This document shows, one piece after another, positions 14,781 to 21,477 of a stretch of 21,826 bases of DNA (positions are counted from its first letter, which is position 1; every line of letters begins with the position of its first letter). The DNA lies in the NCBI GenBank assembly GCA_030619345.1, contig JAUXBO010000006.1, positions 1 to 21,826 of the forward strand. The letters are read 5' to 3'. The notes beneath the pieces were generated by a model that saw only the letters and a program-made list of their open reading frames with translations, did not search any database and was not told the origin of the DNA. The position numbers were made by a program, and so were the translations under genes. The DNA comes from Candidatus Zixiibacteriota bacterium (GTDB lineage: Bacteria > Zixibacteria > MSB-5A5 > GN15 > FEB-12).

Positions 14781-15707
14781 ATGAACAAAAAGATAGCAGT
14801 TATCGGCGCTGGAAATGTGGGCGCAACGTGCGCGCTGTATCTGGCTGAAGCAAACTTTGCCGACATCGTTTTAGTCGATATCGTTGAGGGAACGCCGCAG
14901 GGCAAGGGACTTGATCTGACCCAGGCCGGGCCGGTCCGCGGTTACAATGCGATGGTCTATGGAACCAACAAGTTCGCTGACATCAAAGGTGCTGACATTG
15001 TCATCATGACCGCCGGTCTGCCGCGCAAACCGGGCATGACTCGTGAAGACCTTCTGACGAAGAATGCCGATATCGTTGGTTCGGTAGCAAAACAGATCAA
15101 GAAGTATGCCCCCAAGAGCTTCGTGATTGTTGTCTCAAATCCTCTTGATCTGATGACTTTCCACATGCAGAAAGTAACTGGCTTTCCGACAAACCGCGTT
15201 GTCGGTCAGGCCGGAATTCTTGACTCCATCCGTTTCCGCGCTTTCATCGCAATGGAACTCGGCGTCGCGATGACCGATATCCAGGCGGTGGTTCTTGGTG
15301 GACATGGTGACACGATGGTTCCGCTGATTAAGTACACCACGGTGTCCGGTATCCCGATCAGCGAATTGATTGACAAAGATAAGATCAAGGCGATGGCTGA
15401 CCGAACCCGGATGGGCGGAGGCGAAATCGTAAAACTGCTTAAGACCGGTTCGGCATATTACGCCCCGGCGGCAGCCTCGGTTGATATGTGCAAGGCGATT
15501 TTCAACGACGAGAAAAAAGTCCTGTGTGCCTCGGCTTACCTGACCGGTCAGTATGGTATTAAAAACATCTATATTGGCGTGCCGGTTATTCTCGGCGCCA
15601 ACGGCATTGAGAAGATTCTGGAACTAAAACTCGGTAAGAAAGATCAGGCGGATTTGCAGAAATCGGCCAAGACCTACAAAGAACATCTAAAGATATTCGG
15701 CTACTAG
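14781..15707 (+). CDS. mdh: Malate dehydrogenase (LDH-like type)
   Basis: The 308-residue enzyme interconverts malate and oxaloacetate with NAD(H). It has the Rossmann motif GAGNVG (9-14), D33 as the NAD-specific acidic residue, the mobile loop LPRKPGMTR with R82 and R88, the catalytic pair D148 (ILDSIRFR, with R151) and H175 (LGGHGDTMVP). Arginine at the first loop position marks malate rather than lactate specificity. The length and the start (MNKKIAVIGAGNVGA) match the tetrameric LDH-like malate dehydrogenases common in FCB bacteria. A TGGAGGAA ribosome-binding site precedes the ATG. It lies 27 bases after the racemase homologue and 15 before icd, so the three are probably co-transcribed. 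Confidence 0.97.
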   Translation: MNKKIAVIGAGNVGATCALYLAEANFADIVLVDIVEGTPQGKGLDLTQAGPVRGYNAMVYGTNKFADIKGADIVIMTAGLPRKPGMTREDLLTKNADIVGSVAKQIKKYAPKSFVIVVSNPLDLMTFHMQKVTGFPTNRVVGQAGILDSIRFRAFIAMELGVAMTDIQAVVLGGHGDTMVPLIKYTTVSGIPISELIDKDKIKAMADRTRMGGGEIVKLLKTGSAYYAPAAASVDMCKAIFNDEKKVLCASAYLTGQYGIKNIYIGVPVILGANGIEKILELKLGKKDQADLQKSAKTYKEHLKIFGY

Positions 15708-15722
15708 GAGGAATGAGTTAGA

Positions 15723-16970
15723 ATGGCCAAATACAAACATATTGTCGTCCCCAAAGACGGCAAAAGAATCACGATCAAAAACAAGAAGCTGAACATCCCC
15801 AATAACCCGATCATCCCCGTGATCGAAGGGGACGGGATCGGTCGCGACATTATGGAAGCAACCCGTCGGGTTGTCGATGCGGCGGTCAAGAAAGCGTACA
15901 AGGGTAAAAAACGTATTGTCTGGATGGATGTCTATGCCGGTGAACAGGCCAATGAACTCTACAAAGAGTGGCTGCCTCAAGAGACGGTGGATGCTATCAA
16001 GAAGTATGTTGTTGCCCTCAAAGGCCCACTGACCACGCCGATTGGCGGCGGCTTTCGCTCGCTTAATGTTTCGCTCCGTCAGTTGATGAATCTGTATGCC
16101 TGCGTTCGTCCGGTGAGCTATTTCAGAGGGGTTGGCTCCCCGGTGGTTCACCCGGAGAAACTCGATGTGGTCATTTTCCGCGAGAATACCGAAGACGTCT
16201 ATGCCGGTATTGAGTGGAAAAAGGGCTCCAAGGACGTCAAGAAAGTCATCAATTGGCTGAACAAAAACATGAAGACTTCGATTCGCACCGATAGCGGCAT
16301 TGGCGTCAAGCCGATCTCTGTAACCGGGACGAAACAATTGGTCCGCAAAGCGATCCAGCACGCGATTGATAATAAACTCGGTTCGGTGACGCTTGTCCAC
16401 AAGGGCAACATTATGAAGTACACCGAGGGAGCGTTCCGCGACTGGGGATACGAACTGGCCAAGAAAGAATTCCGCCGTAAGATCGTCACCGAGGACGAGC
16501 TCTGGTCGAAATACAAAGGGAAGATGCCCAAAGGCAAAGTCCTTATAAAGGACCGTATTGCGGATTCGATGTTCCAGCAGGTACTCTTGCGTCCGGACGA
16601 ATACGATGTGCTCGCGACGCCGAATCTCAACGGCGACTACCTTTCCGATGCTTGCGCGGCGCAGGTTGGCGGACTCGGTATGGCGCCGGGTGCGAACATC
16701 GGTGACTACATCGGACTGTTCGAAGCGACCCATGGTACTGCACCGAAATATGCCGGCAAAGATATGATCAATCCCGGATCATTGATTCTGTCGGCCTGCA
16801 TGATGCTTGATTACATGAAATGGGATAAAGCGGCCGTAATGATCCGGAAGTCTTTGCAAAAGACAATCGACAAAAAAACGGTTACTTATGATCTTGAACG
16901 CCAGATGAAAGGCGCGAAAAAGGTCGGTACTTCACAGTACGCGACCAACATCATCAAGAACATGCGCTAA
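15723..16970 (+). CDS. icd: NADP-dependent isocitrate dehydrogenase
   Basis: The 415-residue enzyme oxidatively decarboxylates isocitrate to 2-oxoglutarate, or carboxylates in reverse. It aligns with E. coli Icd at the same numbering in the active site: S113, N115 and R119 in GGGFRSLNVSLRQ, R129 and R153. NADP+ specificity is shown by K342 and Y343 (HGTAPKYAG) with Y389 and R393 (TYDLER), equivalent to E. coli K344, Y345, Y391 and R395. S113 is the residue phosphorylated by AceK in enterics, but no aceK is here. AGGAGGAAT precedes the ATG at 15723. It supplies 2-oxoglutarate for the kor complex, and it is the last gene of the block, followed by hairpin terminators. Confidence 0.97.
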   Translation: MAKYKHIVVPKDGKRITIKNKKLNIPNNPIIPVIEGDGIGRDIMEATRRVVDAAVKKAYKGKKRIVWMDVYAGEQANELYKEWLPQETVDAIKKYVVALKGPLTTPIGGGFRSLNVSLRQLMNLYACVRPVSYFRGVGSPVVHPEKLDVVIFRENTEDVYAGIEWKKGSKDVKKVINWLNKNMKTSIRTDSGIGVKPISVTGTKQLVRKAIQHAIDNKLGSVTLVHKGNIMKYTEGAFRDWGYELAKKEFRRKIVTEDELWSKYKGKMPKGKVLIKDRIADSMFQQVLLRPDEYDVLATPNLNGDYLSDACAAQVGGLGMAPGANIGDYIGLFEATHGTAPKYAGKDMINPGSLILSACMMLDYMKWDKAAVMIRKSLQKTIDKKTVTYDLERQMKGAKKVGTSQYATNIIKNMR

Positions 16971-16987
16971 CGGACGAAGTCCGTTTT
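16970..16987 (+). terminator. Short hairpin at the icd stop codon
   Basis: ACGGAC and GTCCGT (6-bp stem, GAA loop) begin at the last base of the icd stop and run into TTT. It may be a weak terminator or 3'-end protecting hairpin ahead of the stronger one at 17045. Confidence 0.4.
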
Positions 16988-17040
16988 ATGCTTCGCCCGC
17001 GTCGTGGGCGAGAGCTTCGCATCTGATCTTGATATTACGA

Positions 17041-17072
17041 GTAGGGCAGGACCCCCGCGGTCCTGCCTTTTT
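17041..17072 (+). terminator. Rho-independent terminator after icd (repeat copy A)
   Basis: GGCAGGACC (17045-17053) and GGTCCTGCC (17059-17067) form a 9-bp GC-rich stem with a five-base loop, followed by TTTTT. This is a strong terminator for the plus-strand block. Positions 17041-17067 match, at 24 of 27 bases, the reverse complement of 17818-17844, so the terminator appears to be derived from a dispersed palindromic element. Confidence 0.8.
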
Positions 17073-17081
17073 CTTGTCTCG

Positions 17082-17126
17082 TTCCGTCAGGTTTTGTAAG
17101 CTGAAGGCGGGTATGACCTGACGGAA
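17082..17126. repeat. Inverted repeat, 11-bp perfect arms
   Basis: TTCCGTCAGGT (17082-17092) and ACCTGACGGAA (17116-17126) are exact reverse complements with a 23-base middle. The inner core TCAGGT/ACCTGA recurs in the next inverted repeat. Confidence 0.6.
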
Positions 17127-17145
17127 ACTCTTAATCACTGGCTAA

Positions 17146-17188
17146 GTGTCAGGTCACACTCCGCCGGTGGCGGATCAAGACCTGACAC
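17146..17188. repeat. Inverted repeat, 10-bp perfect arms with nested hairpin
   Basis: GTGTCAGGTC (17146-17155) and GACCTGACAC (17179-17188) are exact reverse complements. Between them CCGCC (17161-17165) pairs with GGCGG (17169-17173) around GGT, giving a two-tier stem-loop typical of small palindromic mobile repeats. Confidence 0.6.
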
Positions 17189-17210
17189 AACTTCCCCTAA
17201 CCTTCAAGTT

Positions 17211-17232
17211 ACCCTGAGCGGAGTCGAAGGGT
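17211..17232. repeat. ACCCTGAGCGGAGTCGAAGG-type intergenic repeat
   Basis: This imperfect palindrome has 5-bp outer arms ACCCT/AGGGT. From memory, its reverse complement (CTTCGACTCCGCTCAGGGT core) recurs as an intergenic repeat in many unrelated bacterial genomes; I could not verify that here. Confidence 0.5.
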
Positions 17233-17239
17233 GGTTGTG

Positions 17240-17265
17240 GTTGGCGGACGTCCCCGTCTGCCAAC
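17240..17265. repeat. Inverted repeat, 11-bp arms with one mismatch
   Basis: GTTGGCGGACG (17240-17250) and CGTCTGCCAAC (17255-17265) pair except for one G-T position, around TCCC. No T-run follows, so it is a repeat rather than a terminator. Confidence 0.55.
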
Positions 17266-17324
17266 ATTCCGACTTGGGCTACCAGGTCTGAACCGTGCAC
17301 GAGGACGTACGCCGGGCACTGAAT

Positions 17325-17348
17325 GTCGGGACCGCAAGGGTCTCCGAC
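17325..17348. repeat. Imperfect inverted repeat
   Basis: GTCGGGACC (17325-17333) and GGTCTCCGAC (17339-17348) pair with a one-base bulge around GCAAG. It belongs to the same repeat-rich stretch. Confidence 0.4.
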
Positions 17349-17426
17349 CTACGGAATTCACTTCACCTTTCTAATTGACTGGAAATTCCACTATCTCCAT
17401 ATTTGGTGATTCCAAAGGAGGAACTC

Positions 17427-17810
17427 ATGGAATTCCTGATGCTCCTAATTGTCCTGCTGCTAATCGCGATCGCCGTAGCCGGTACCGTTGTGTACTATTT
17501 CCGCAAACCAATTGATAAAATTTTCGGTCGGATTATCGGCGAAGATTTGTCTTCCGCATGGCGGAAGTTCATACTTTTTGCATTGCTGGTGGTCGGTGTT
17601 TCTTCGGGTGTCAATGTCTGGCGACTGGAGAAATATATTGCGGCACCAGAAGGGGAAGTGGTAAAGGTCTTGACCCCTGAACTGTGGGGGCTGCATATTT
17701 ACAGTACGATTATGGGTACGCTCGGCGGTCTGGCCTGGGCGTTATTTCTATTTTTTGTGGTCGCTTTGATCGCGTTTGTAATTGTCAGAAAGAAAGAGGG
17801 TTCGGCTTAA
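17427..17810 (+). CDS. Small three-helix membrane protein of unknown function
   Basis: The 127-residue protein was not matched to any family. Three hydrophobic helices are visible: about 3-24 (LMLLIVLLLIAIAVAGTVVYYF), 47-66 (KFILFALLVVGVSSGVNVW) and 92-120 (the last, ending FVIVRKKEGSA). A basic loop, FRKPIDKIFGRIIGEDLSSAWRK, joins the first two, and a longer, acidic loop with EGEVVKVLTPELWG joins the last two. The positive-inside rule suggests the first loop and the C-terminus face the cytoplasm. The ATG at 17427 follows AAAGGAGG with a five-base gap, a strong site, so translation is likely real; the in-frame TTG at 17403 has none. It stands alone between the repeat cluster and another palindrome copy. 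Confidence 0.75.
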   Translation: MEFLMLLIVLLLIAIAVAGTVVYYFRKPIDKIFGRIIGEDLSSAWRKFILFALLVVGVSSGVNVWRLEKYIAAPEGEVVKVLTPELWGLHIYSTIMGTLGGLAWALFLFFVVALIAFVIVRKKEGSA

Positions 17811-17817
17811 GAATATT

Positions 17818-17844
17818 GGCAGGATCGCAGGGATCCTGCCCTAC
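17818..17844 (-). repeat. Palindromic repeat copy B (inverted relative to copy A)
   Basis: GGCAGGATC (17818-17826) and GATCCTGCC (17832-17840) form a 9-bp stem eight bases after the small membrane protein stop. Read on the minus strand the 27 bases match 17041-17067 at 24 positions; two of the three differences are a paired C-G to T-A change that keeps the stem. It lacks a T-run on the plus strand, so termination here would be weak. Confidence 0.65.
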
Positions 17845-17889
17845 GTGTACTGTTTCTGTTCGGCGCGTTGTTCCGGAATACGAATAACG

Positions 17890-17919
17890 TTGACAGTTTG
17901 CACCATATGATGTTATCTT
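17890..17919 (+). promoter_or_regulatory. Candidate promoter of the dockerin-like gene
   Basis: A perfect -35 TTGACA (17890-17895) is followed after 18 bases by TATCTT (17914-17919), a four-of-six -10 match. The leader would be about 70 bases. Confidence 0.45.
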
Positions 17920-17997
17920 GAAATGTAATTTAGAAGATTACGCATCCTCGTCTTGCTTCCTGCGAATGTAACTTACCATTTCGATTGGAGCAATCTT

Positions 17998-19104
17998 ATG
18001 TCAAATACGAAACATATCTTGTGGTGTCTGATCGTGTCAGCCTTCTTTCTGACCATGGGTGCGGGAGGTACGGCCAGAGCGCAATGCATCTGTCCTTTTC
18101 CCGGTGATGTTAATGCCACCGGCGCTATCGACATTGCCGATCTTACCTATATTGTAGACTATATGTTTGTGGGGGGCCCGGCGCCGGTTTCAGACACCGA
18201 TTGTCCATCGCCAAATCGGGCCGACCTGGACTGCAATTTAGGGGTTGATATCGCCGACCTGACTTACATGGTTGACTACATGTTTGGCGGGGGAGAAGCG
18301 CCGTGCAATCCGTGTGATTTCGAACAAGCGCCCGATGGTGATATCATACCTCTGGATTCACTGGAGTTTTTGGCCGAGCACTTGTTCAATGCCGTCTATG
18401 ATAGTGGCTACTCCGTATTTGTGTACACCAATCAGGCTGGTCACACAACCGAGGACCCCTACACTTATATGTCAGGCGATACGCTGGTCGAAGATTTCCT
18501 GATGTCGCATGAAAACGATTCCGCCTTTATGTTAGTTTTTACACCGGTCAAAAATGGTCAGTTTGATTTTGATCAGTGGCAATTTGATGGGGATAGCCCG
18601 TCCATCTCCGGTTTCCGCGCGGGGAGTTTCACAATTCCCTCCAATCTCTGTGCGACAAGCGGCAGTAGTTGTTCACCCTCAAACGTTGTAATCCAGGGGA
18701 ATACAGTTACCTGTGCCGGACAGTCCTTTACTTTTAACAGTCCGAGTCCATTGTCACCCACATTGCAACAGCGACTGAGTCAGACTTATAATAATCCGCC
18801 ACCAATGTTGACTGCACAACAGATATCAACCGCTTGCGGTGAAGGTGCCCTGAGTTTCGGTAACTACCGAATCACCAGCGTGTCGTTTTATCGCACGCGG
18901 AAGCTGACTTCAGGGGGACATACTTATATGTGGAAGCAGATCTATAGCTTCTACTTTGAAAATAGTTGGGAGTATGATTGTCCCGATGGGCCACAAAAAC
19001 ACGAGTTGTTTTCATGGTGGAACACTTACAGTTATTTTTGGATCGATGGGACATTGAACTCATCCAGCTACCGCAGGAATTACTATCACTATACCTATCC
19101 GTAA
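17998..19104 (+). CDS. Secreted protein with N-terminal tandem dockerin-like repeats
   Basis: This 368-residue protein has a signal peptide (1-28, with LIVSAFFLTM and an ARA-Q cleavage site). Directly after it are two F-hand calcium-binding repeats: D37, N39, T41, D45, D48 in GDVNATGAIDIADLTYIVDY, and D76, D78, N80, D84, D87 in LDCNLGVDIADLTYMVDY, each followed by a GG-x-AP turn, with cysteine pairs around them. This is the dockerin-I-like module common in Zixibacteria-like genomes. Here it sits at the N-terminus, while cellulosomal dockerins are usually C-terminal. A third partial repeat may lie near 112-130 (DGDIIPLDSLEFLAEHLF). Residues 140-368 are rich in S, T, Y, N and aromatic residues and were not recognised. 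The ATG at 17998 follows TTGGAG. It converges on ackA, 15 bases away, with no terminator seen. Confidence 0.85.
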   Translation: MSNTKHILWCLIVSAFFLTMGAGGTARAQCICPFPGDVNATGAIDIADLTYIVDYMFVGGPAPVSDTDCPSPNRADLDCNLGVDIADLTYMVDYMFGGGEAPCNPCDFEQAPDGDIIPLDSLEFLAEHLFNAVYDSGYSVFVYTNQAGHTTEDPYTYMSGDTLVEDFLMSHENDSAFMLVFTPVKNGQFDFDQWQFDGDSPSISGFRAGSFTIPSNLCATSGSSCSPSNVVIQGNTVTCAGQSFTFNSPSPLSPTLQQRLSQTYNNPPPMLTAQQISTACGEGALSFGNYRITSVSFYRTRKLTSGGHTYMWKQIYSFYFENSWEYDCPDGPQKHELFSWWNTYSYFWIDGTLNSSSYRRNYYHYTYP

Positions 19105-19119
19105 ACTGGAGGGTCGTTA

Positions 19120-20325
19120 CTACCCCTGCTCGCTGATTATCCGCAACGTGTCCCGGGCGATCATTAGCTCTTCGTTGGTCGGGATAACCAGTGTCTTAAC
19201 GCTCGCACTGTCGGATGAAATGTCGACTTCCGTTCCGTGCACACCCTCATTTTTCTCGGGATTAAGTCTGATCCCGATAAAACTCAAGTCGTCACAAGTT
19301 TGCGAACGCACCAGGGGAGAGTTCTCCCCGACACCCGCAGTGAAAATCAAAGCGTCGACCCCGCCCATCGCGGCGGCGTAAGAACCAATATATTTTTTGA
19401 GACGGTAGCAGTAAATGTCGAGTGCTAATTTACTCTTGGTGCTGCCTTCTCCCACCGCTTCGATTATCTCGCGCATGTCGGATGATTGGCCGGAGATGCC
19501 AGACAGACCGGAATGCTTGTTCAACAAGGTATTGGCTTCATGCAGCGAAAGTTCCTCGCGGGCCATGATGTGAAGGATGATGGCTGGGTCGAGATCACCC
19601 GAACGGCTCCCCATGAGGAGTCCTTCCAGCGGAGTGAACCCCATTGAAGTATCAACAGAAATGCCCTTGTCAATGGCTGTGATTGAGGCACCGTTGCCAA
19701 GATGACAGGTAATCAAGCGTAGCTTGCTTGAATCCTGACCGAGCATGGCTGTTGCTCGTTCAGCGACATACTTGTGCGAGGTTCCGTGGAATCCGTATCT
19801 ACGGATACTATAACGCTTGTACATGACATAGGGAATACCATAGATATACGCATGGGTTGGCATCTCATGGTGGAAGGCGGTATCGAACACAGCTATTTGT
19901 GGGATTCCCGGCAGCGTTTTCATGCAGGCATTTATTCCGCGAATGTTGTGCGGATTATGCAGCGGAGCCAGTTCTATCAGTGAGCGAAGTTCAGACATCA
20001 GTTCCTGGGTAATCAGTACCGACTCGGTAAATCTCTCACCACCGTGCACCACCCGATGACCTACCGCCTCGATTTCGTTTTTGTCACTGATAACACCGTG
20101 ATTTTCCGACAGTAGCATCGATATTACATACTCGACCGCCACGATGTGATCGAGTACCTCGGCAGAGACAGTCACTTCGGGCCGGTCGTAAGGTTTATGT
20201 GTTATTACCGAGGCCGACATTCCTATCCGCGATACCATCCCTTTGGCCAGGGATACCTCGGTGTCGGAATCAATGAGTTGGTACTTGACCGAAGATGACC
20301 CGCAGTTGATGATAAGAATCTTCAT
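19120..20325 (-). CDS. ackA: Acetate kinase
   Basis: Acetate kinase interconverts acetyl phosphate plus ADP with acetate plus ATP. The 401-residue protein has N7 (LIINCGSSSVKY), R91 (GHRVVHGG), D148 (AVFDTAFH), H180 (YGFHGTSHKY), R241 (MGSRSGDLDP) and E385 (IPTNEEL), matching the catalytic residues of Methanosarcina acetate kinase at the same numbers for all but the last. Its ATG overlaps the hbd stop (ATGA), with GGAGG inside the hbd end, so the two are translationally coupled. No phosphotransacetylase gene is in the window. Propionate or butyrate could also be used by members of this family. Regulation by the Rex-type operator upstream of hbd is expected for the pair. Confidence 0.97.
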   Translation of the reverse strand: MKILIINCGSSSVKYQLIDSDTEVSLAKGMVSRIGMSASVITHKPYDRPEVTVSAEVLDHIVAVEYVISMLLSENHGVISDKNEIEAVGHRVVHGGERFTESVLITQELMSELRSLIELAPLHNPHNIRGINACMKTLPGIPQIAVFDTAFHHEMPTHAYIYGIPYVMYKRYSIRRYGFHGTSHKYVAERATAMLGQDSSKLRLITCHLGNGASITAIDKGISVDTSMGFTPLEGLLMGSRSGDLDPAIILHIMAREELSLHEANTLLNKHSGLSGISGQSSDMREIIEAVGEGSTKSKLALDIYCYRLKKYIGSYAAAMGGVDALIFTAGVGENSPLVRSQTCDDLSFIGIRLNPEKNEGVHGTEVDISSDSASVKTLVIPTNEELMIARDTLRIISEQG

Positions 20326-21236
20326 CGGACGACCTCCGAGACATGATCGTTATTGCCGTTGGAAGAAACAATTTTATTGCCCTCTTCGTCGTATTCAAAA
20401 AAGCCGGAACCGGATTTCACGCCGAGATGTCCGGCCCGGACCATTTTCCGGAGCAGCGGGCAGGGGTTGTACTTATGCTCGGAAAGCTCGCCCAGGAGAT
20501 TTTCCATCCATGCCATGACCACATCGAGGCCCATCATATCGGCCAGTGTGAGCGGTCCGACATTGAAGCCGAACCCAAGTTTCATGGCATCGTCAATATC
20601 ATCGGCAGTGGCTACGCCTTCCATCAAGACGTGCATCGCTTCGTTAAGTAACGGCACAATGATTCGGGTCGTAACATAGCCGGGGTACTCATTTACCGTG
20701 ATCCACTTCTTGTCAAGAAGCTCCGCGAATTGAACGGCTTTCTCGAATGTTTCCTTGTCCGTTTTTAGTCCCTTGACAATCTCCACCAGCGGGATTTTCG
20801 TAACCGGATACAAAAAGTGCATTCCAATAATCTTCGCCGGTCGCTCCGTAGCGGCGGCAATCTCGGAGATCGACAGGGTACTGCTGTTGGTAACCAGCAG
20901 GGTGTCAGGTTTACAGATAGAATCAAGTTTATCGAACAGGGCTTGTTTGGTGTCCAAATCCTCCGGGATCGCTTCGATAACGATCTCGGCTTCCTCAGCG
21001 AGCGAGAGGTCCGACGAGGGAGAGATACGGGATAGTATTGCTTTTTTGTCTGACTGGGTCAGCCCCCAGCGTTCTATTTCGCGATCCATAGCCTCGGAAA
21101 TCCCCTTGATTCCACGTTCAGCCAATCGCGTTGTGCGATCAATTAGAGTAACCTCGGTTCCAGCGGTGGCGATTGCTTCGGCCAGCCCCTGACCCATGAC
21201 TCCGGCGCCGACAATAACTATATTTGAATTTGTCAT
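20322..21236 (-). CDS. hbd: 3-hydroxyacyl-CoA dehydrogenase (3-hydroxybutyryl-CoA type)
   Basis: The 304-residue enzyme oxidises (S)-3-hydroxyacyl-CoA, or reduces acetoacetyl-CoA, with NAD(H). GAGVMG (10-15) and D33 bind NAD. Catalytic residues are S119 (TNSSTLSIS), H140 (IGMHFLYPV) and E152 (VEIVKG), aligning with clostridial S117, H138 and E150. The usual asparagine in PGFxxNR is threonine here (T190 in PGYVTTR), a variant also found in some actinobacterial-type homologues. The C-terminal domain (GFGFNVGPLTLADMMGLDV) is normal; about 20 extra polar residues follow the usual end FFEYDEEG. The ATG is preceded by AAAGGA. It leads the hbd-ackA pair, behind a promoter overlapped by a Rex-type site. 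Direction (beta-oxidation or butyrate synthesis) is not decided by sequence. Confidence 0.93.
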   Translation of the reverse strand: MTNSNIVIVGAGVMGQGLAEAIATAGTEVTLIDRTTRLAERGIKGISEAMDREIERWGLTQSDKKAILSRISPSSDLSLAEEAEIVIEAIPEDLDTKQALFDKLDSICKPDTLLVTNSSTLSISEIAAATERPAKIIGMHFLYPVTKIPLVEIVKGLKTDKETFEKAVQFAELLDKKWITVNEYPGYVTTRIIVPLLNEAMHVLMEGVATADDIDDAMKLGFGFNVGPLTLADMMGLDVVMAWMENLLGELSEHKYNPCPLLRKMVRAGHLGVKSGSGFFEYDEEGNKIVSSNGNNDHVSEVVR

Positions 21237-21260
21237 ATCATCCTTTCAATTCAGTATAGA

Positions 21261-21278
21261 TTGTGAATTTATTAACAA
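21261..21278. promoter_or_regulatory. Rex-type redox operator (site 2)
   Basis: TTGTGAA-TTTA-TTAACAA matches the Rex box TTGTGAA-N4-TTCACAA at 13 of 14 fixed positions; the single change (C to A) is a known variation, since Rex boxes of the TTGTTAA/TTAACAA type occur. It lies over the -10 box of the hbd-ackA promoter, a position for direct repression. It also shares 13 consecutive bases (TTGTGAATTTATT) with the reverse strand of site 1. A wider overlapping palindrome GTGAATTT-ATTAAC-AAATTCAC spans 21263-21284. Confidence 0.65.
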
Positions 21279-21293
21279 ATTCACCGTAGTCAA
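21266..21293 (-). promoter_or_regulatory. Promoter of hbd-ackA
   Basis: On the minus strand TTGACT (21288-21293) is followed after 16 bases by TAAATT (21266-21271), a four-of-six -10 match. The Rex-type box covers the -10 element. The leader to the hbd ATG would be about 25 bases. Confidence 0.55.
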
Positions 21294-21419
21294 GGACTAA
21301 TACTCTTTATAATAATCGGCATGGATCGAATTCCGATCATCCCGCTCTCGATAAAAAAAACGATCTATCTCATAGCTGGAACGTAAAATCTGTACCGCTG
21401 TTAGAGAGAATCTTACTAT

Positions 21420-21448
21420 TTGACACGGTTTAGGCGATAGACTTACTT
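21420..21448 (+). promoter_or_regulatory. Weak candidate promoter of the window-end gene
   Basis: TTGACA (21420-21425) is perfect, but the element 17 bases on, TTACTT (21443-21448), is a poor -10. The start codon lies about 30 bases further. Confidence 0.3.
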
Positions 21449-21477
21449 AGGTAGAGCAAAGCAGACAAGGAGCAGCG

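Larger units (their letters stand above)
16971..17426. repeat. Gene-free region packed with palindromic repeats
   Basis: This 456-bp stretch has no credible coding frame. In order it holds a short hairpin (16970-16987), a CGCCC/GGGCG hairpin near 17000, a terminator palindrome (17041-17072), two long inverted repeats sharing a TCAGGT core (17082-17126 and 17146-17188), a 22-bp element starting ACCCTGAGCG (17211-17232), and further inverted repeats at 17240-17265 and 17325-17348. The density and variety suggest accumulated REP-like or MITE-like elements, not regulatory sites of one gene. Confidence 0.6.

Noticed and set aside
15687..16733. A 348-codon open frame on the minus strand inside icd
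   Set aside because: It mirrors the coding strand of a fully recognisable isocitrate dehydrogenase, has no family resemblance and no ribosome-binding site; long antisense frames are common in GC-biased genes.
17082..17348. Possible CRISPR array
   Set aside because: The repeats differ in sequence, are palindromic and are not evenly spaced; no cas gene is nearby.
17998..18090. Lipoprotein signal in the dockerin-like protein
   Set aside because: The cysteine follows TARAQ, not a lipobox such as L-[AS]-[GA]-C; ordinary signal peptidase I cleavage after ARA fits better.
19105..19119. Terminator between the dockerin-like gene and ackA
   Set aside because: Only 15 bases separate the two stops and they hold no stem-loop or T-run.
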